Positions 9,514 to 22,688 of a stretch of DNA of 64,000 nt are shown piece after piece (within the stretch, counting starts at the first letter, position 1; every line of letters begins with the position of its first letter). Source of the stretch: Parascedosporium putredinis (Eukaryota > Ascomycota > Sordariomycetes > Microascales > Microascaceae); assembly GCA_949357655.1 (NCBI GenBank), contig CASHTG010000012.1, forward strand, positions 3,162,001 through 3,226,000, read 5' to 3'. Below the pieces are notes generated by a model that was given only the letters and a program-made list of their open reading frames with translations, had not been told where the DNA came from and ran no database searches. Made by a program: the position numbers and the translations under genes.

Positions 9514-12214
9514 GGTGATTGATGGTTTTTGAGGTGTTCAGAAACGGATTAGGTATTCTTGTGAAAGAACTGTCGATGGAATAGAGGAAAGACGTCAGTG
9601 AGGGGAGAAGCGTGGGAGCACAGGGCTTTATATGTCGAGGAGAGAGGGTGGGTGGGGAGGACTAAAACCTGTGGGAACGGAACGGGAACGTAGCAAGTTG
9701 CCTCAAAGAGGTCACCAAGGACCTTGATTCACTTCGCACCCCCTCTCTCTCCCTCTCTGCTTTTCCCCATGGAAACCATGTTTGCGAGTAGCCAATGCCG
9801 GAAATGTGTGACCTTGGGTGCGCCGGAAAGTTGGCTTTCTGCTGGGTACCTGGCCCCGTCGGGATCGCACGCTGAAATACATCATGGTGACTTTGTTTCG
9901 TCCTGACAATAAGTCACGCCTGATATGCCCATCTGGATTTCTTCGCTCGGGGGCGGGAACCGGGGGTGGGTGCAAGGAGCTTGCCCGTCATTTGCGTTGC
10001 GACCGACTGTGCGATGATGTCACTGAGCTTCGCTGGTGCCAAGACACGCTGTTGGTAACTTTTTGGTTGGGGGCAAGCGGGTTCTGATCTTTTAGTGGGG
10101 GGCCAGTGCTTGTGCTTCAATGTTGCCTGTTGCTTCAAGGCTGAGCAGTGATTATGGGGTGAACCTAGCGATCACCTTGCTTGAAAGCAGAGCTATCGTC
10201 ACCTCCGTCCGTCCTAGGGCGTCGAGGGCATTGGCTGACCATCGCAAAGGTACGATCAATAATTTGTGCCGGATGCATAATTATCTTTTGGAAGGGGATA
10301 ACCATTGCTCGATTCCGCTGCACTGATGCAAAGTCAATGCGGTTGCAAAACCCGTCCCCTACATGTCGTGCTAGCAACTCCTCTCCGTCCATCGCGTGCT
10401 CGCTTCAATCTTGGGCCTTCGAAGGGGACTAAACTGGGAGATCGGGGGTCGAAACTCAGAAACGACAGGTACATAGATTTACGGTTTGCAGAAGTGCTAG
10501 ACGCCGTAATAGCTTCAATGTTCACGCGAGTCGCCATGGACACACCACTGCTCCCCCACCTCTTTCGCTCCCTCACTCTCCCATTTCCTCTTTCGCCTAT
10601 TGTCTCGCTCCCCTTCCCTTCAGGTACACCCCAATCCATGAGTGCATACCTCAGTGCTCCCCACACACACACAATACATAAAAAGGGAGAGCCCCGAGCA
10701 TTGTGGGATATATCCATCGATCTCTAGGATGACATGCGCTCGTACATGCATCACCCGCGATGGAAGAAGATGGAAGAAGGACCCGCCGCCTGCGGGTTGT
10801 TGTGCTTGTTCGAACTCTATTCCAGTGTAGGCAAAGCGGAGCAGAGACACGCAGCTTGCTCCTCTGGGCGAACACCCCGCGCTAGGGGTATGTTATTGTG
10901 TCACAATTATCTGTTCTCGTACTCCATCTACATCATGAACTCGAGACACCGTTGCTGGTGAACCAAGCTTTCCCACCCCGGTGCCCCCCTTTGGCGATGA
11001 ATTTCCTCATGGTGGAGGCTGATCCACCTCCCATCGACGGATCAATTGTCTTCCCACGTTTCTAAATGGATTTGCCATCTATTCAATCTCGTGTGGAGAC
11101 AGAATTGCGGATGTGGTCGGGGGTATTATGCGGCTTGACCATTATGTACGCTAAGAGAGGGAGCTTCAGCTGTTCGAAAAAGCTCCTCTTCCAAGGAATG
11201 AGAGCTGCTTGGGCCAAATGGCGGGACTGGTAATACAAGGCAAAAAAGAAAAAGAAAAAGAAAAAAAAAGAGAAAAAGAGGAGCCCGGTCGGAGGACGTG
11301 CGTGCTTGGACAGACACCATTTAGCGCCCGTCCTATCCCGTGAGGAGCCGCAGTGATTGAATGCCCGCAGAGCCGACTGACATCATCGGGTCAAGCCCAC
11401 TGCTGCATTGCAGGCCTTGGTCGGGATTTTGTCCATCCCCGCTACTCCTCGAGCTATCTATTCTAGTTTTACGAGCTGGGATAAGGAAAAAAATGGATTT
11501 ACCTATAAAGGGGGATAGTGGGATTCGCCATTTTTTGCAATGAAGAAATTTGTGCTGATACCGATATTCGTTTCCGAGAGGCCGCAATAGCTTCCATCAC
11601 GGTCTTCCCTGCCTGAGACAGTCATTTTAGCCATCTGAGCGCACGAGCGCTTCACCAATGGACTTGATATTCTTCCGGGAACCATTGACCCGTCCCACTG
11701 TCTCATTGTAAGCCAAGAGACTGCAGGTACCAACCCGCCGTGCTCATTATTCTACGTGTTCAAGTGTTGGATGATCAGATGCCCGGTACATTGGGTACAA
11801 TGCTACGGATCAGGTTCATACCCCCCAGGTCACCGGTGTCGGACAAAATATCCCTTCTTTCGTTGCCGAAAGCTGGCTCTTTGTTCAAATACCATTATCC
11901 TACAGAACGCAACCCATCGTACAGAAAACATAGGTGTCCGTCCGTCCTATCACCAATCGCTAGGAATCGCTTCAATAGTACAGAGACCCCTCCCCCAATG
12001 CAAATAGACAGACAAGAGAGACAGGTAAGATAAGATGAAAATATGAAAGAGAAGCAGGAGAGGGAAGAAGAAAGAAAACACCAATTCCTCGTCTCTCGTC
12101 TGTCATGTGATGATTACCTTTGTGTGGAATAAGGAGAAATAAACAGGGCTATAGGGTCCCACTTCCTAGCCAGCCCTAAACTCGAATATCAATGTTGAAT
12201 GCTCGCCCCCGTCT
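9514..12214. other. Gene-poor 2.7-kb intergenic region
   Basis: Lies between the DUF1761-like gene and the NEM1 stop, covering the first gene's promoter and the second gene's 3' region. It contains an (AC)n patch near 10665-10680, a purine tract (11241-11282, mostly A with G) and another purine-rich stretch at 12010-12085. Open frames up to 140 codons show no family features. No RNA gene or transposon was recognised. Confidence 0.5.
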
Positions 12215-14035
12215 CTATGCCATATGCTGACCGTCCTCGCCACCCCGTAATGCTAATAATGCTCGAACATCGGAAACATACTGCAGTCCTTCTAGGAACG
12301 GGACAAGATGAAGAAGGTCGCTATCCGTTGGGTCGTTGATCCAACCTTGGATGGGAATTGCATTGTCTAACCCCCAAGCAAGTTAGCCATAGGAAACGTA
12401 AAAGAGCAGTCAAGGAATGGGTGTAATTTAGAGCAAGTTTGTGGACGTGTGAAAGACCGTGAGAGAGAGACAGAGAGCGAAGGTGTGGGAGATGGGAAAC
12501 AAAGTAACGACAAAGGTCGGTGATAATCGCGACATACCTTGGTGAAACATGTAGCTCAGCGGGCTGTTGTCCAGTATCATGACTTTGCTGAGATCTGGCT
12601 CGACTGAGCTCAAATCCTTGATAAAAGCACCGTGGCGAAAGGTGCAGTGTTGCCGATAAAGCCTCGCCGAGAAGAACTTGCGCTCTTGCTCGAGCCAGTC
12701 AATGACAGGATCGGCATACTCCTGGACTGACGCGGTGAAGACCACCAGATTATACCATTTGCACACCTTTAGCAAACACACGCACACACAACGGCCCATA
12801 GTTAGCGCAAAGTGTCTCTCACATAAGGCATGCCCCGCGGAGGAGGGGGAGGAGGAGAGATTAAAGGCTTACCCTGCGCAGGAAGTGGTCGCAAAATGGA
12901 CGCTTGTGGACGTAGTAAAGAATGGGATGTTGAGGCCCGATCGACGCCTGGCCGCTCGCGCCTACTAGCGTTGTATTTAAACGAACTTCTACCATATGGC
13001 CAGAACTCATCCGTCCGCCTTTGGACATGCTGTGGATCAACGTCTCATCGAGATCGAGGATGAGGGTTTTCTGATGTTTGAGCGGGCTAGGTTCTAGGTT
13101 GAGGTATGAAGGTTGGCGTCGTGGGATTAGCGGTCTCGGCGGGGCGGGCGTTCTGGGATATCTCGTAAGCGCGCCGACGGGTGACGTGGGGATTTGAGCT
13201 GAGCGGATATGTCGGGGGTAGCGAGTTGGCCGGATTTGCCAGTGCGGGAGACGGCGGACTGTGTCTTCCTATGCCGTCGTTGTCGCAAAGCATCTTCGTT
13301 GTTGTTGAGCTTGATCCGAATGGACCTTTTCCCAGCGGCTGAATCTTCAGCTTCATCAAAGGAAGTCGACCTCGTGTGCCGCGCGGTGCTATGAGATTTG
13401 CTCCTAGCCCGGGTGGCGTTTTGCAAGGCGTCACGCTCGGATTCTGAAGCGGCAGAGGAAGAACCTGAAGATACGGAAGGGCGGGGGCGGACAGAAGACC
13501 GGCGCCGGACGCGAGATCCCAATGGCGGGCCGTCCTTCTCATCAATGGCGAAATCCGAGTGTTTAGGGGCCATGGTGCCAGGCGCCTTGGCGTCGTACCA
13601 TGCGGTAAGCCGCTTTAGAGGGTAGAACGGTGCGAACTGGCCTCGTTCGTTGCAGAAGAATGCAAATAGGTAAACGCCAGGCGCGGCTAATGTCGAGATG
13701 AACCACCGAAGGGAGTTGATCAGCGATGCGGCGATGCGGCGGGGGATAAGGTGCCAGGGTGTGGACCGCGAGTTGCCGTCGCCTCCCTGCAGCAGTGGCG
13801 TCGTCTCGTCAAGATCGCCGTGTTTTGCGTAGTCGGGCTCAGATAATATGTTGGGATCATCCTCTACTCGGGGTTGGGCGCCTGACTTGGGATCCTCGCT
13901 CGCGACCTTTCCGTGATCTCCCGAGGCAAGATCAGCTTGAGAGGCGAGGCTTAATGATGTGATGGAATTTGAGCGAGAAGGTGGGGAGCTGGGAGGCGGC
14001 GAAACTCGGGCTGAAAGAATGTTGAGAGAATTCAT
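12215..14035 (-). CDS. NEM1: NEM1-type CTD-like phosphatase
   Basis: Catalytic subunit of the Nem1-Spo7 phosphatase of the nuclear envelope/ER, which activates the lipin Pah1 and so controls phospholipid versus triacylglycerol synthesis and nuclear shape. Exons 14035-12873, 12766-12538 and 12366-12215 give about 514 residues. The N-terminus is serine/proline-rich. A hydrophobic segment (SLRWFISTLAAPGVYLFAFF, about residues 110-130) would anchor it, and basic serine-rich linkers follow. The C-terminal FCP1-homology domain has the catalytic DLDETLIHS (near residue 328), then FTASVQEYADPVIDWLE, YRQHC, KDLSSV and LDNSPLSYMFHQDNAIPI, closely matching yeast Nem1. One frame break lies at a G run (13188-13191) in the variable linker; adding one base joins LKSP to the segment leading into KTLILDLDET. 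Shared identity with Dullard/SCP phosphatases makes the class certain; Nem1 is chosen from the long N-terminus and the motif details. Confidence 0.93.
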
Positions 14036-16858
14036 CTTTTAAGCTGCCCGGTCAGCCATGGAGCTCCCAGTCGCAACGGCTTTTTCGTTCTTTGCTCGAA
14101 GTCGGGCGAAGGTCGGTGGTAGGGCGTCGAAGGTCGCTGACGAAGTCTGGGCGAATGGCGTCGCGAGTTTCGGGTCGGATCGTGTGGAGACCCAAACGTT
14201 GGAGAGGGAGAAGATGGAGTGGTCGCAGTGAGTCTGGTCTAGATGAAGCGAGCGTGAGGGAGGTAGAGGACGAGGATCGCCAAAGGGGGCAAGGACCTCG
14301 GTGGGTTCGGGGGAGGGCAATGATGCAGTAGTCAACAAGTTGCGTGTGCTCGTTGAAATGGGAATGGAGGGAGAAGGAGGGGGAATGGAGAGATCCAGGA
14401 TAGGGCACAAAGGGTCCGTTCGTTTACGGAGGCGGCGATGGCGGAGGCATCAAAGGGCTGAGTAGGATTAAGTTTCCTTAGTTGGGTTGTTGGGTGGTTT
14501 GGGAAGAAGGCTTTGGGTCGGCCGAGGTGCACAAGGGACACAGTGATGAGGTGGGAGGCACTAGTGACAGTATTCAATGCTAGGGGATATGAAGGAAAGG
14601 ATTGGATGCAAGCTCGATCAGCAAGGACAGGGTGACGAAATGAGTATGATTGTTCGAGGATGCTACGAGCACGACGGGACAGGTATTTTTTTCTGTTTCG
14701 GGGTTGGGAGTATAGCGATAAATTGATGGTCCAGTCCTCGTCAGCAGCGAGGTGGTAATAGATGAAGTGTTTTGGGGAGCAAAAGTGCTGCGTGGGATTA
14801 CGAATGGGAGGATGTAGGAGGGGAAGGCGACTCGGGCTTTGGGGGTTGAGTTGTGGGAAGGAGGCGGTTGAGTGGGCGGTTCAACGGCCTGGCATCGTTG
14901 ATGGGGGTCCAAGTCCACCAGCTTTTTTCTGGGGATAGCTATTGGGTCGGTCCGTTGGATCCATCAATTTTCATTCAATTGATAGTTATTAGTGCCGTTG
15001 CTGGGCTTTTGGGGAGGCACCCGGGCAATGGTTCGGGAGTTTTCGAGGGGCTCCATCCAAGGATTTGATTGAACCCTTCGGGAAGTTTGGACCGTTCACG
15101 TGTGAAATATCTGCTTCATGTCAGTGGCCCAACCTGCAGCACCAAAGCCGACTAAGCCATGCACCTGGTCAGACCCGGATTCTCGAGGCCTTTTTCCCTT
15201 CCTTTTGGGGGTTTCCTTCTTCTTTGCCTTCTTCCTTCCCCTGTGCTCCTCGGCTGCGTCTCGGCAGATGGTGTGCGTGATGTACTTTAGACAATGCAAG
15301 GAAACCTCTATGGGTTTTCACCATCGTGATCGATTTTCCCACAGCGCTTTTATTTTCCATGGTTCAGGATGGGCTTACTTGGTGCATTGAGGGAGTGTTG
15401 GGGTCGCCGGGGCTCTCAGCTTTTGTTGAGACCACGAGTCTCCCAAAACATTAAGACCAGGGCATCTATCTGGGACATGCTCTGATTGCATTGAATGGAA
15501 TGGATCAACCATTTCCCCTTTGGCGTCCCTGGCCCTCCATGAGAACAAGAACTGAGTTCACAGCCATTGGTAGGACTAACACTACCCCCAATCCAAGACT
15601 TTTTCTTCTTTTTTGCCTGGGGAGGACGATTCAGATGAATGGTTCTGGTTATGAGCTGAGGACTGAGTCGTGCCTCCAAAATCCAAGTCCAGCCGTGGAC
15701 GAGTGCGCTGGTGCTTCGTCCTAGAACACATGAGCTCCGGAGGTCCCCAGTCAGACCGAGTCCATGCGCAGATATTCAGATACAGTCCCACCACTTCTTC
15801 CATATTATGATTGATCGAGGATGGTTTCCTGTCTGATATCCCCCTTTCTCTTCATCGTCCGCGATTGTATGGTATGAACGTAATGGATGACTGGGGTCTG
15901 TTGCTACAAGAAGGGGCTCTAAAAGTCAATTCGCAAATGCACGTGCAACTAAACGCTGACGAGCACAGCGCTAACCAATGCATCGCATCATCTAATCGCC
16001 CTGGAGATAGATATCCTGCGCTGTTCAATTTTGTAAAGTTAGAGTTGGTGGGAAGGAAAAGAAAGACGTCCGGGCTGGATGGGGTCTGGCAAATGTAGGC
16101 GCGGCTGCGAGAACTTGTTCTTTATAGGCGAGCATCTATAAATGGCAAAACCAGAGCACGAAAGATCTAGATCACAAGGATAAATCCATTACGCCAAGAT
16201 CTTACGCTCCCTAGCAGGCTGTTGGGCCAGGAGCAAGCAAGATGCACGGCGGGAGTCGGGAGACGGAGCGCGAACGCTGTTCAGTGTCCAATATCAGACG
16301 ATGGTGGTCAACATCGCGACGCAGCCGTAGGCGGTCGTTGACATTGTCCCCTTGGCTTTTCTCCATTCCCTCGATCACTTTTGCAATTCCCTTGCCCACC
16401 TTTCAAGGGGGCCTCGCGGGCGGGATGGAGTATAGATACGAATATGGATGGATTTGGTGGGATGGAATTGGGGAATCGGCCCATTGGATCAATATTCGCT
16501 CCGTCAGTGGTGGGGTATGCACCATGTACGAAGTACTTTTTGGACGGGACAGCCATTGACTCATCCATCAGTTCAAGTGTACATTGAATTCTGCGAAGCT
16601 ACCCCACCAATGCCCGCTCGCCCCCAGGAAAAGAAAGTATCACAACCACATTCGAGAAATCGCGATTAATCGACAGCGAACCCAAATAAACCGCTCTGAG
16701 ACGAAGGGACTTGGAATTTCCACCCATATCTATACTTCCCCTGCTTCTATCGCCGATTGGGTCTTTTTCTCTTCCTCCTAGGTCCTTTTATAGCACACAT
16801 ACCAGCTCCATCTGCTCCCCACCGCTTCATAGACCTCCCTCATCCTGGCGCGCGCGGG
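14036..16858. other. Gene-free divergent region NEM1/eIF2B beta
   Basis: About 2.8 kb between two divergent starts. The NEM1-proximal 400 bp is pyrimidine-rich on the transcribed strand, a typical fungal leader. A GGATCCATCAATT element at 14957-14969 recurs elsewhere in the window (see findings). A TC-rich stretch near 16740-16800 precedes the eIF2B start. No gene was supported. Confidence 0.55.
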
Positions 16859-18350
16859 ATGGCGTCTCTCAGCATCAACGGCCATGTGGTAGCCCTGGAA
16901 AAGTTCAACAAGTCTCTCAAAGGGCAGCCTTTGGAGACTTCCATCTACAATCTTACCTCGTACGTTCTTGGCCCTCCTGGTCCTGGTGGCCCATTCGCGC
17001 CACCCGAAACTAGCCTACTAACCCTGCCATCTGCTTGTTACCAGTCTTCTCCGACTCCGCCAGATTCAAGGCTCCGAGCCGTGCGCCATCGCCACCGCAA
17101 ATCTCCTCCTCCAGGTTGTCGCAAAGTCCAAGGTCTCCGAAGTCGACCAACTACTCGCACACATATCCGCCGTCGGCAGCCAGCTTGTCGCGGCACAGCC
17201 CAAGGAGCCCGTCGTCGGAAACATTGTGCGCCGCGTCCTCGGGCTGATAAGAGACGAGGCCGAGGAAGATCGAAATGGGGGTGTCAGCCGCTCCTCGGGT
17301 CTCGTCACGCCCGTGGAGATCCAACCATTGACTGGAGTCTTCCCGCCGCCGCGCCGGGCGCCGATTCTCTCTCCAATCTCCGACAAGCGCTCGCCCGATC
17401 CTCTTCTGGCCACCCTGCGCCGTCTGGGTATTCGATGGCCAAGACGAAATCCCTCCTTCACCTCCTATCCGCTGCTGGTCCAACGGATGGCAGCAGCCTC
17501 TCAGGGGTAAACGCATCGGGTGCATCCACCCCACGGGCCACGGCCGCGCCAGGTTTCAGGCCGTGAGGGAGAGGTCATTGACGGAATTGAAGAGATCAAG
17601 GACGAGATTGACCAAGTGGACGATCAGATATCGGCCAACGCCGAGGCCCAGATCCGGCCTGGGGAATACGTCCTAGTCTACGAACCCACGCTGACGGTGC
17701 GGAGGTTTCTTCTCAAGGCGGCGTCGAAGCGCAAGTTCACCGTCGTCACCGTCATCCATCCGGCCCGCCAAGGGTCTGCAGAGAGCAGCTACGCCGACCT
17801 ACGAAAGGGTCTAGCCAAGCACGGAGTGTCCACCATCAACGTTGTCAGCAGTGCCGTTATGGCCTATATGCCACACGTGGACAAGGTAGTCCTGAGTGCC
17901 CGGGCCGTCTTTGCGAACGGCAGTGTTCTTCTCAGTGCCGGCGGGGAAATGTCGCCAGGACGGCCAAGAAGCGGGGCAGCGCTGTTGTGATCCTAAGCGG
18001 TGTTTACAAGTTCAGCCCAGAGATCCCCTTTGACGAGGAGGCCCTTGTCGACTGGGGCAATCCATCGCAAGCCGTCAACTACTCGGACGGCGGCATTGTC
18101 AACCATATCGCCGTGCAAAACCCGACCACAGAGCTGATACCTGAGGACCTCGTCGACGTTTACATCACTAACCTGTAAGTTCATTGTACCTCATACCCAA
18201 GCAGCCGGACTGCGCTCTAACACTAACGTGCCAATGTTTTTTTCCCTTCCTCTTAGTGGTGTCCACTCCAGAGATCATCTCTCAAACATCATCGACGAGC
18301 ATTACAAACCCGAAGACCTCGATTTTTACGTCTCGACTTCCGTTCATTAG
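16859..18350 (+). CDS. GCD7: Translation initiation factor eIF2B subunit beta, frame-broken
   Basis: Regulatory subunit of the eIF2B guanine-nucleotide exchange factor for eIF2, and a target of eIF2 phosphorylation control (yeast Gcd7). Exon 1 is 16859-16959, exon 2 17045-18174 and exon 3 18257-18350; both introns have consensus borders. The N-terminal helical part shows LEKFNKSLKGQPLETSI, then QGSEPCAIATANLLLQVVAKSK and AAQPKEPVVGNIVRRVLGLIRDEAEEDRNG. The Rossmann-like C-terminal part has VIDGIEEIKDEIDQVDDQIS, LTVRRFLLKAASKRKFTVV, VVILSGVYKFSPE and DLVDVYITNLG, diagnostic of the eIF2B alpha/beta/delta family and closest to beta. At least three frame breaks occur in exon 2: about 17340-17362 (GCC-rich), 17529-17532 (CCCC) and 17943-17946 (GGGG, one G short). 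An essential gene would not be expected to carry these, so sequence error is favoured. Confidence 0.9.
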
Positions 18351-20173
18351 ATGAATGCATCAAGTATGTGGGGAGTGGCGGCCATTTTATGAAAAAGCCA
18401 GCGCTGAGACCGGCTGGTGTTTTTCTTTGGAGATGTCCGGCCCTAGTTTAGGGATAACTGAGGGAAATCGGGTTGGACCCAAGGGTTAGAGGGAGTGTAC
18501 AATATCAGGAAGGCAAAGGAGGAGCGGTTGGTTGTTTGCCAAGGGAAGGGAGAAATTAGGAGATATCATTACAAGTCACACAATAGCTGTCTAGGATGCG
18601 AAAAGTTTAGTTTTTTAAGATGACTGAATCAGGAGGAAGAAGGGGCATTATGAAAGGAAGATGGTTTTGCAATTGTTTTTAAAAAGATCCACAGATGCGA
18701 GGCCGGTCTTTCCAATGGGGTTTCTCTCGTCTCGGCGCCGAGCCCGGTCCATAGCCCCGTCGGTCTGTCGGGGCTAGGAATCACCGGGGGGCGAGGTGGG
18801 GTGGACTGTGATTATCTGATCATTTCCGTAGTGCGTGGCCTGGGGACGGTCGGTGCAGTCATAATAAGAGTTGAGGCTTGAGACGTTGGGAGACGGAGCG
18901 AGAGCCTCATTGCTGCCTATCAGTACTTTGGTCTATCAACCATTCATGGGATCCATAAATGCGGGCGGAAGAAGACGATGTGGCCCGAAGTTTGGAGTTG
19001 GCGATCGGGCAGGGCAGGCAGCACCCGTTTAGCCCTGTGCGTCGACGACAAGGGAAAGGCGGGAGCTCGCGTCGTCTTGAATGCTGCTAGCTGTCCATTC
19101 CCGTGGCTGGCCGCGTCAGCATTTACGAAGGATGCGGCATCTGGTTGCCGTGCTGAGCAATTCGGGGCTTAGGCGAACCATGTACAAGTAGTCGCTGACA
19201 GCGGGGTTCGAAATTGACAGCCACTGTTCAGAGCAGTATCAATTGTTGATACCGCATTACAACATCAACAGGGCTCTGTGCTTTGATGGGACAGGAGTTT
19301 AGCGCGTGAGCCAGTGAAATCACCCCACCATCACCATCCCCTCCTTCACTGATCGAGACAAGGCCTTTTGCGCCATAGGGCTCGGAGTGCCCTTTGCTGT
19401 CTTTGCTTTATGGCAGATAGGATGGAGCTTCGATACGCTTCTTGGAACTTTACGAACGTAGCAAATATACGTATGCCATGGTGTCATCCTGGCTAGAAGG
19501 AGACAAGAGGGTTGCGTACCCCATCGCGAGCAGCGTCTCATCATAGGCAAGTTCCCATGCAGGTCTAGTGTTTGGTGAACATACCCTTGATGAGGAGTTA
19601 CTACTTGTCGAGCAGTCCAGGCTTTGAAATAAAATCTCCTGATGTACTTTGCTCGGTCAAGTTTGTCGAATCTCTGAGAAGAAACAGTGCGACGCGAAGC
19701 CTTGGTCGGCTCCGGAGAACCATCTGGCTCAGCCCCCGGCCCAAACCTATCATTTGCAGGAGCACAGCCCTGTGTATTCAACGGGGCGGTCCTTTCGTTC
19801 TTCGTATCAACGTACCTATCATTCACCACGAGCACGTCCTTTCTGCTTGCTAGGATTATTTCCAACCTAGGTGAAAAGTACATACAACCGCCCTGTCAAG
19901 TCGACAAGGCAACCCCTCTCGCGAACAAGTTGGGCGAGCTAGTGTACATACATATTCTTGGGTTCCCCAAGGACAAAGTCCATCGTGCTCCCCTCCACTC
20001 GTCTCGCCGCTGTCCTCCAAGGCCCTTTTCTAGCCAAACACGGAAGTCTGGTTGCAACCTGGACATCACAGCACTTTCTCACACTTCCTTTGAACAACCT
20101 CAAAATAAACAACACTACCCGAGAGGTCCTTTCCGCCACGGGAGGCCGAGGATTTGTAGCCACCGCTTTTACT
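18351..20173. other. Intergenic region, no supported gene
   Basis: About 1.8 kb holding the eIF2B beta 3' region and the promoter of the next gene. A 187-codon frame on the minus strand (19320-19883) has no recognisable domain and unremarkable composition, so I do not call it. Confidence 0.5.
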
Positions 20174-22209
20174 ATGCAGGCGTTCAACGACCTTCCGCCC
20201 CCTCCGTATAGCGAGACGGACATCTACTCGCAGGCCGGCGCTCCCCCGCACCAGCCGGACGCCCATCCGTTGGCCGGCTTTCGCCCCATGCTTCTCTATA
20301 TGGCGATGATGCCATCTCCACCTCAACGGCTGGTGATGTAATTTACACCCCACCGCTAACGCCCCAGACATCACACGCCAGTCCCCTCGAGCCCTCGGCT
20401 GCAGCTGCTGCGTACTTTGACTCTCGCCCTGTCCTTGATCCTGTCACCTCCGGCTCGTCTTTGGAGCACGTAATCAACGTGAGCGCCGACAGCACGCCCG
20501 AAGCTTTTCCCTTTGTTCCCGGGTTTTTATCTCGCGACGTAACAGAGCAGGACTGGAGGACCTTTCTTAATTTCTTAATTCCGGACCATTCTACCCGGAG
20601 CAATGAAGCGGTTGCGGACAGGAAGCTTAGGGCCGAGGGGAGCAATACTAGCACAATAGGTGAAGCAGAGGCGCAAATGAGCGCCATCATCTCCGAAAAT
20701 GGCTCCGCCAATTTCTCCCGCCTAGCTGTTGAAAGGACAGTCGAGGAATGGAATGCGTGGTTCTTTGGACCTCGCGGGGTGACCATCCACCTTGCGCCCG
20801 AGCCGAGCGCGGCCCGCATGCCCGGCGCGTGGGACCAGTCCTTCGACGCCGCGGCCGCCGGACCCCCGGGGTTCCAACCGATTCCACCCCAAGAAGGGCC
20901 CCTCCGGCCAATACGCGAGGTATGAGCTTTGGAGGCGTGCGTCTTACCGACGACGGCATCTACATCGGCTCTAGTCTCGCCGCAGATCGAAGCGGAATCC
21001 GCGTAGGCAACATTACCGCAGACCAGACCGGAATCAAGTACCTCGGGCGAAACCTTCTTCCTGGAACGTACGGACCCTTCCAACCCCGTGGACGTGGCTG
21101 GAATTCCGGTGGACCCTTTGGTTTCCCGGACAGGGCCCTCCCTGGGCTCCGCATGACCACTCCCGCGGAGTGCCCGTGCCGGACCCTTTGGTCACGGTGG
21201 GCCCTGGGGCCCTGGACGACATGCCCGTGGTGAGTCTTCCGACTCTTCCGACTCCGACTCGGATTCAGAAAGCGACCGCGAATCCTGCGTTTCCCTCGAC
21301 TCCCTCCCCGACTATGACGATCTAGACGGGCAGCAATACACAGTCTACACGCAAGCTCTGCAGCAATGGCTCGCCCGCGGGGAGACAATGGTCTCGAAGC
21401 AGGACGTGCGCCAGCTCAAGGCGGATCTACGCGCTGCTCGATCCAGGCAGTGCAACCTCACCACCGCCCAGCGGAAAGAATGTGCCCGCGACGTCAAGAA
21501 CCGGTTGCGTGAGCTGAAGCAAGTCCGGCGACAGCATAAGCGGGACCAGAAGGAGCTCAAACGACAAGAAAAGCAGCGGAAGCGGGCCGAGAAGAGAGAA
21601 CACAAGCAGAAGAAGCGAGAACTGAAGCGTTCGGAAAGAGAAAACCGACACGCCAGCAACGCGGGCATCCCCGCCCCGCCAGCTCCCCTGCTCCTCCTGC
21701 GGCTCCTCCCGCACCGGCCGTCCACGTTCCCCGGTGTTTGCGGACCCCATGGGCTTTATGAATAGATGTGGCAACGAAATGAGCCGTGGGCGTGGCCGGA
21801 GCGGAGGAGGGTGCGGACCAGGACGGGGATTTGGTGGCGGCCCCTGGGGCCCGAGTCCCTGGGGGTCCGGTCCTTGGAGTATGGGCGGACGCCAAAACGC
21901 TCCGGTTCCGGGCGCCTGGCCGTCCGCGGCCGGGCAAGATGCGGGCGACGCGCGCATGGAGGGATACAATGACGCGGCCCGGAAGCTGGAGAAAAGATCG
22001 GCCTGAGGGAGGCTGAACTATCCAAGATCGAAATCGATCTGGCCATGGGCAACTGTAACCGGACCTGGGGGAGTGCCGCGAAAGCGCAGAGCAAGAAGGC
22101 TGCCCTTGAAAAGGAGATTGAGGCCCTGCAAAGCTCCCGAGAGCAGTTCAGGCTCAAGGCGGACGAGGAGTATGCGCGCAAGCTGGATGCTAGTGAAAAT
22201 GCTTCCTAA
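20174..22209 (+). CDS. Uncharacterised PPxY / Gly-Pro-rich / coiled-coil protein, frame-broken
   Basis: No known function. Stitching frames gives about 670 residues. The N-terminus carries DLPPPPYSETD, a PPxY motif of the kind bound by WW domains (for example Rsp5/NEDD4 ligases), then VIYTPPLTP. A conserved-looking block contains RDVTEQDWRTFLNFLIPDH. The middle is glycine/proline/aromatic-rich (PFGHGGPWGP), followed by a serine/aspartate run (SSDSSDSDSDSES). A long lysine/arginine/glutamate-rich helix follows (about 21400-21650, KRxEKRExKQKKRE type), then a second RGRG/GPWG low-complexity block (21784-21900). The protein ends with a short coiled coil. It resembles a lineage-restricted Sordariomycete family sometimes labelled RING-finger, but no RING cysteines are visible. 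There are at least four frame breaks: 20284-20287 (CCCC), about 20910-20935, about 21690-21750, and about 21990 near the C-terminus. No intron is evident. Confidence 0.75.
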
Positions 22210-22688
22210 ACATCGATGGGGGAACGACCCCTCAACCTCATGGTAGCCCGAGTCTTCAACCGCGCTCATTGTACGATAGAACAGATACCCTTAATCCGGC
22301 TTTTATGACGCAGTAGCCGCCCTTCATGATAATAAATGGACATTCTTTTCAAGTGCTTGCTCCGCTATCCCCAATTTTTCTTTCTACCTTTCGCGTATCT
22401 GTGACTCCTAATCTATGCCCATGCAACTTTTGGAAACCCGACCCAACCTTGTGCACCCCGCCCAAAGTCCAAGCAAGTCCCGTTTTTTCTTCTCTCGCTA
22501 GTGTCGCTATGCAGGAATACAGCAACTACTCTAGAACATCGACAACGCACGCAGTATGCCTTGGAGACGTCACAGGCGCGCCCGAACACGTTCTCTCACC
22601 CCCACCCATCCTCCAGGTTATTGCCTCCACGTTGTACCTGTTGGGTTCTTTTGTTTCTTGTTCCTCCTCCTCTTCCTTCTTCGCTCTA
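22210..22688. other. Convergent intergenic region
   Basis: About 480 bp between the 3' ends of the PPxY gene and NAA10. It presumably carries both terminators; nothing else was seen. Confidence 0.55.

Noticed and set aside
19320..19883. 187-codon open frame on the minus strand
   Set aside because: Composition is ordinary, no motif was recognised and no splice-site continuation was found.
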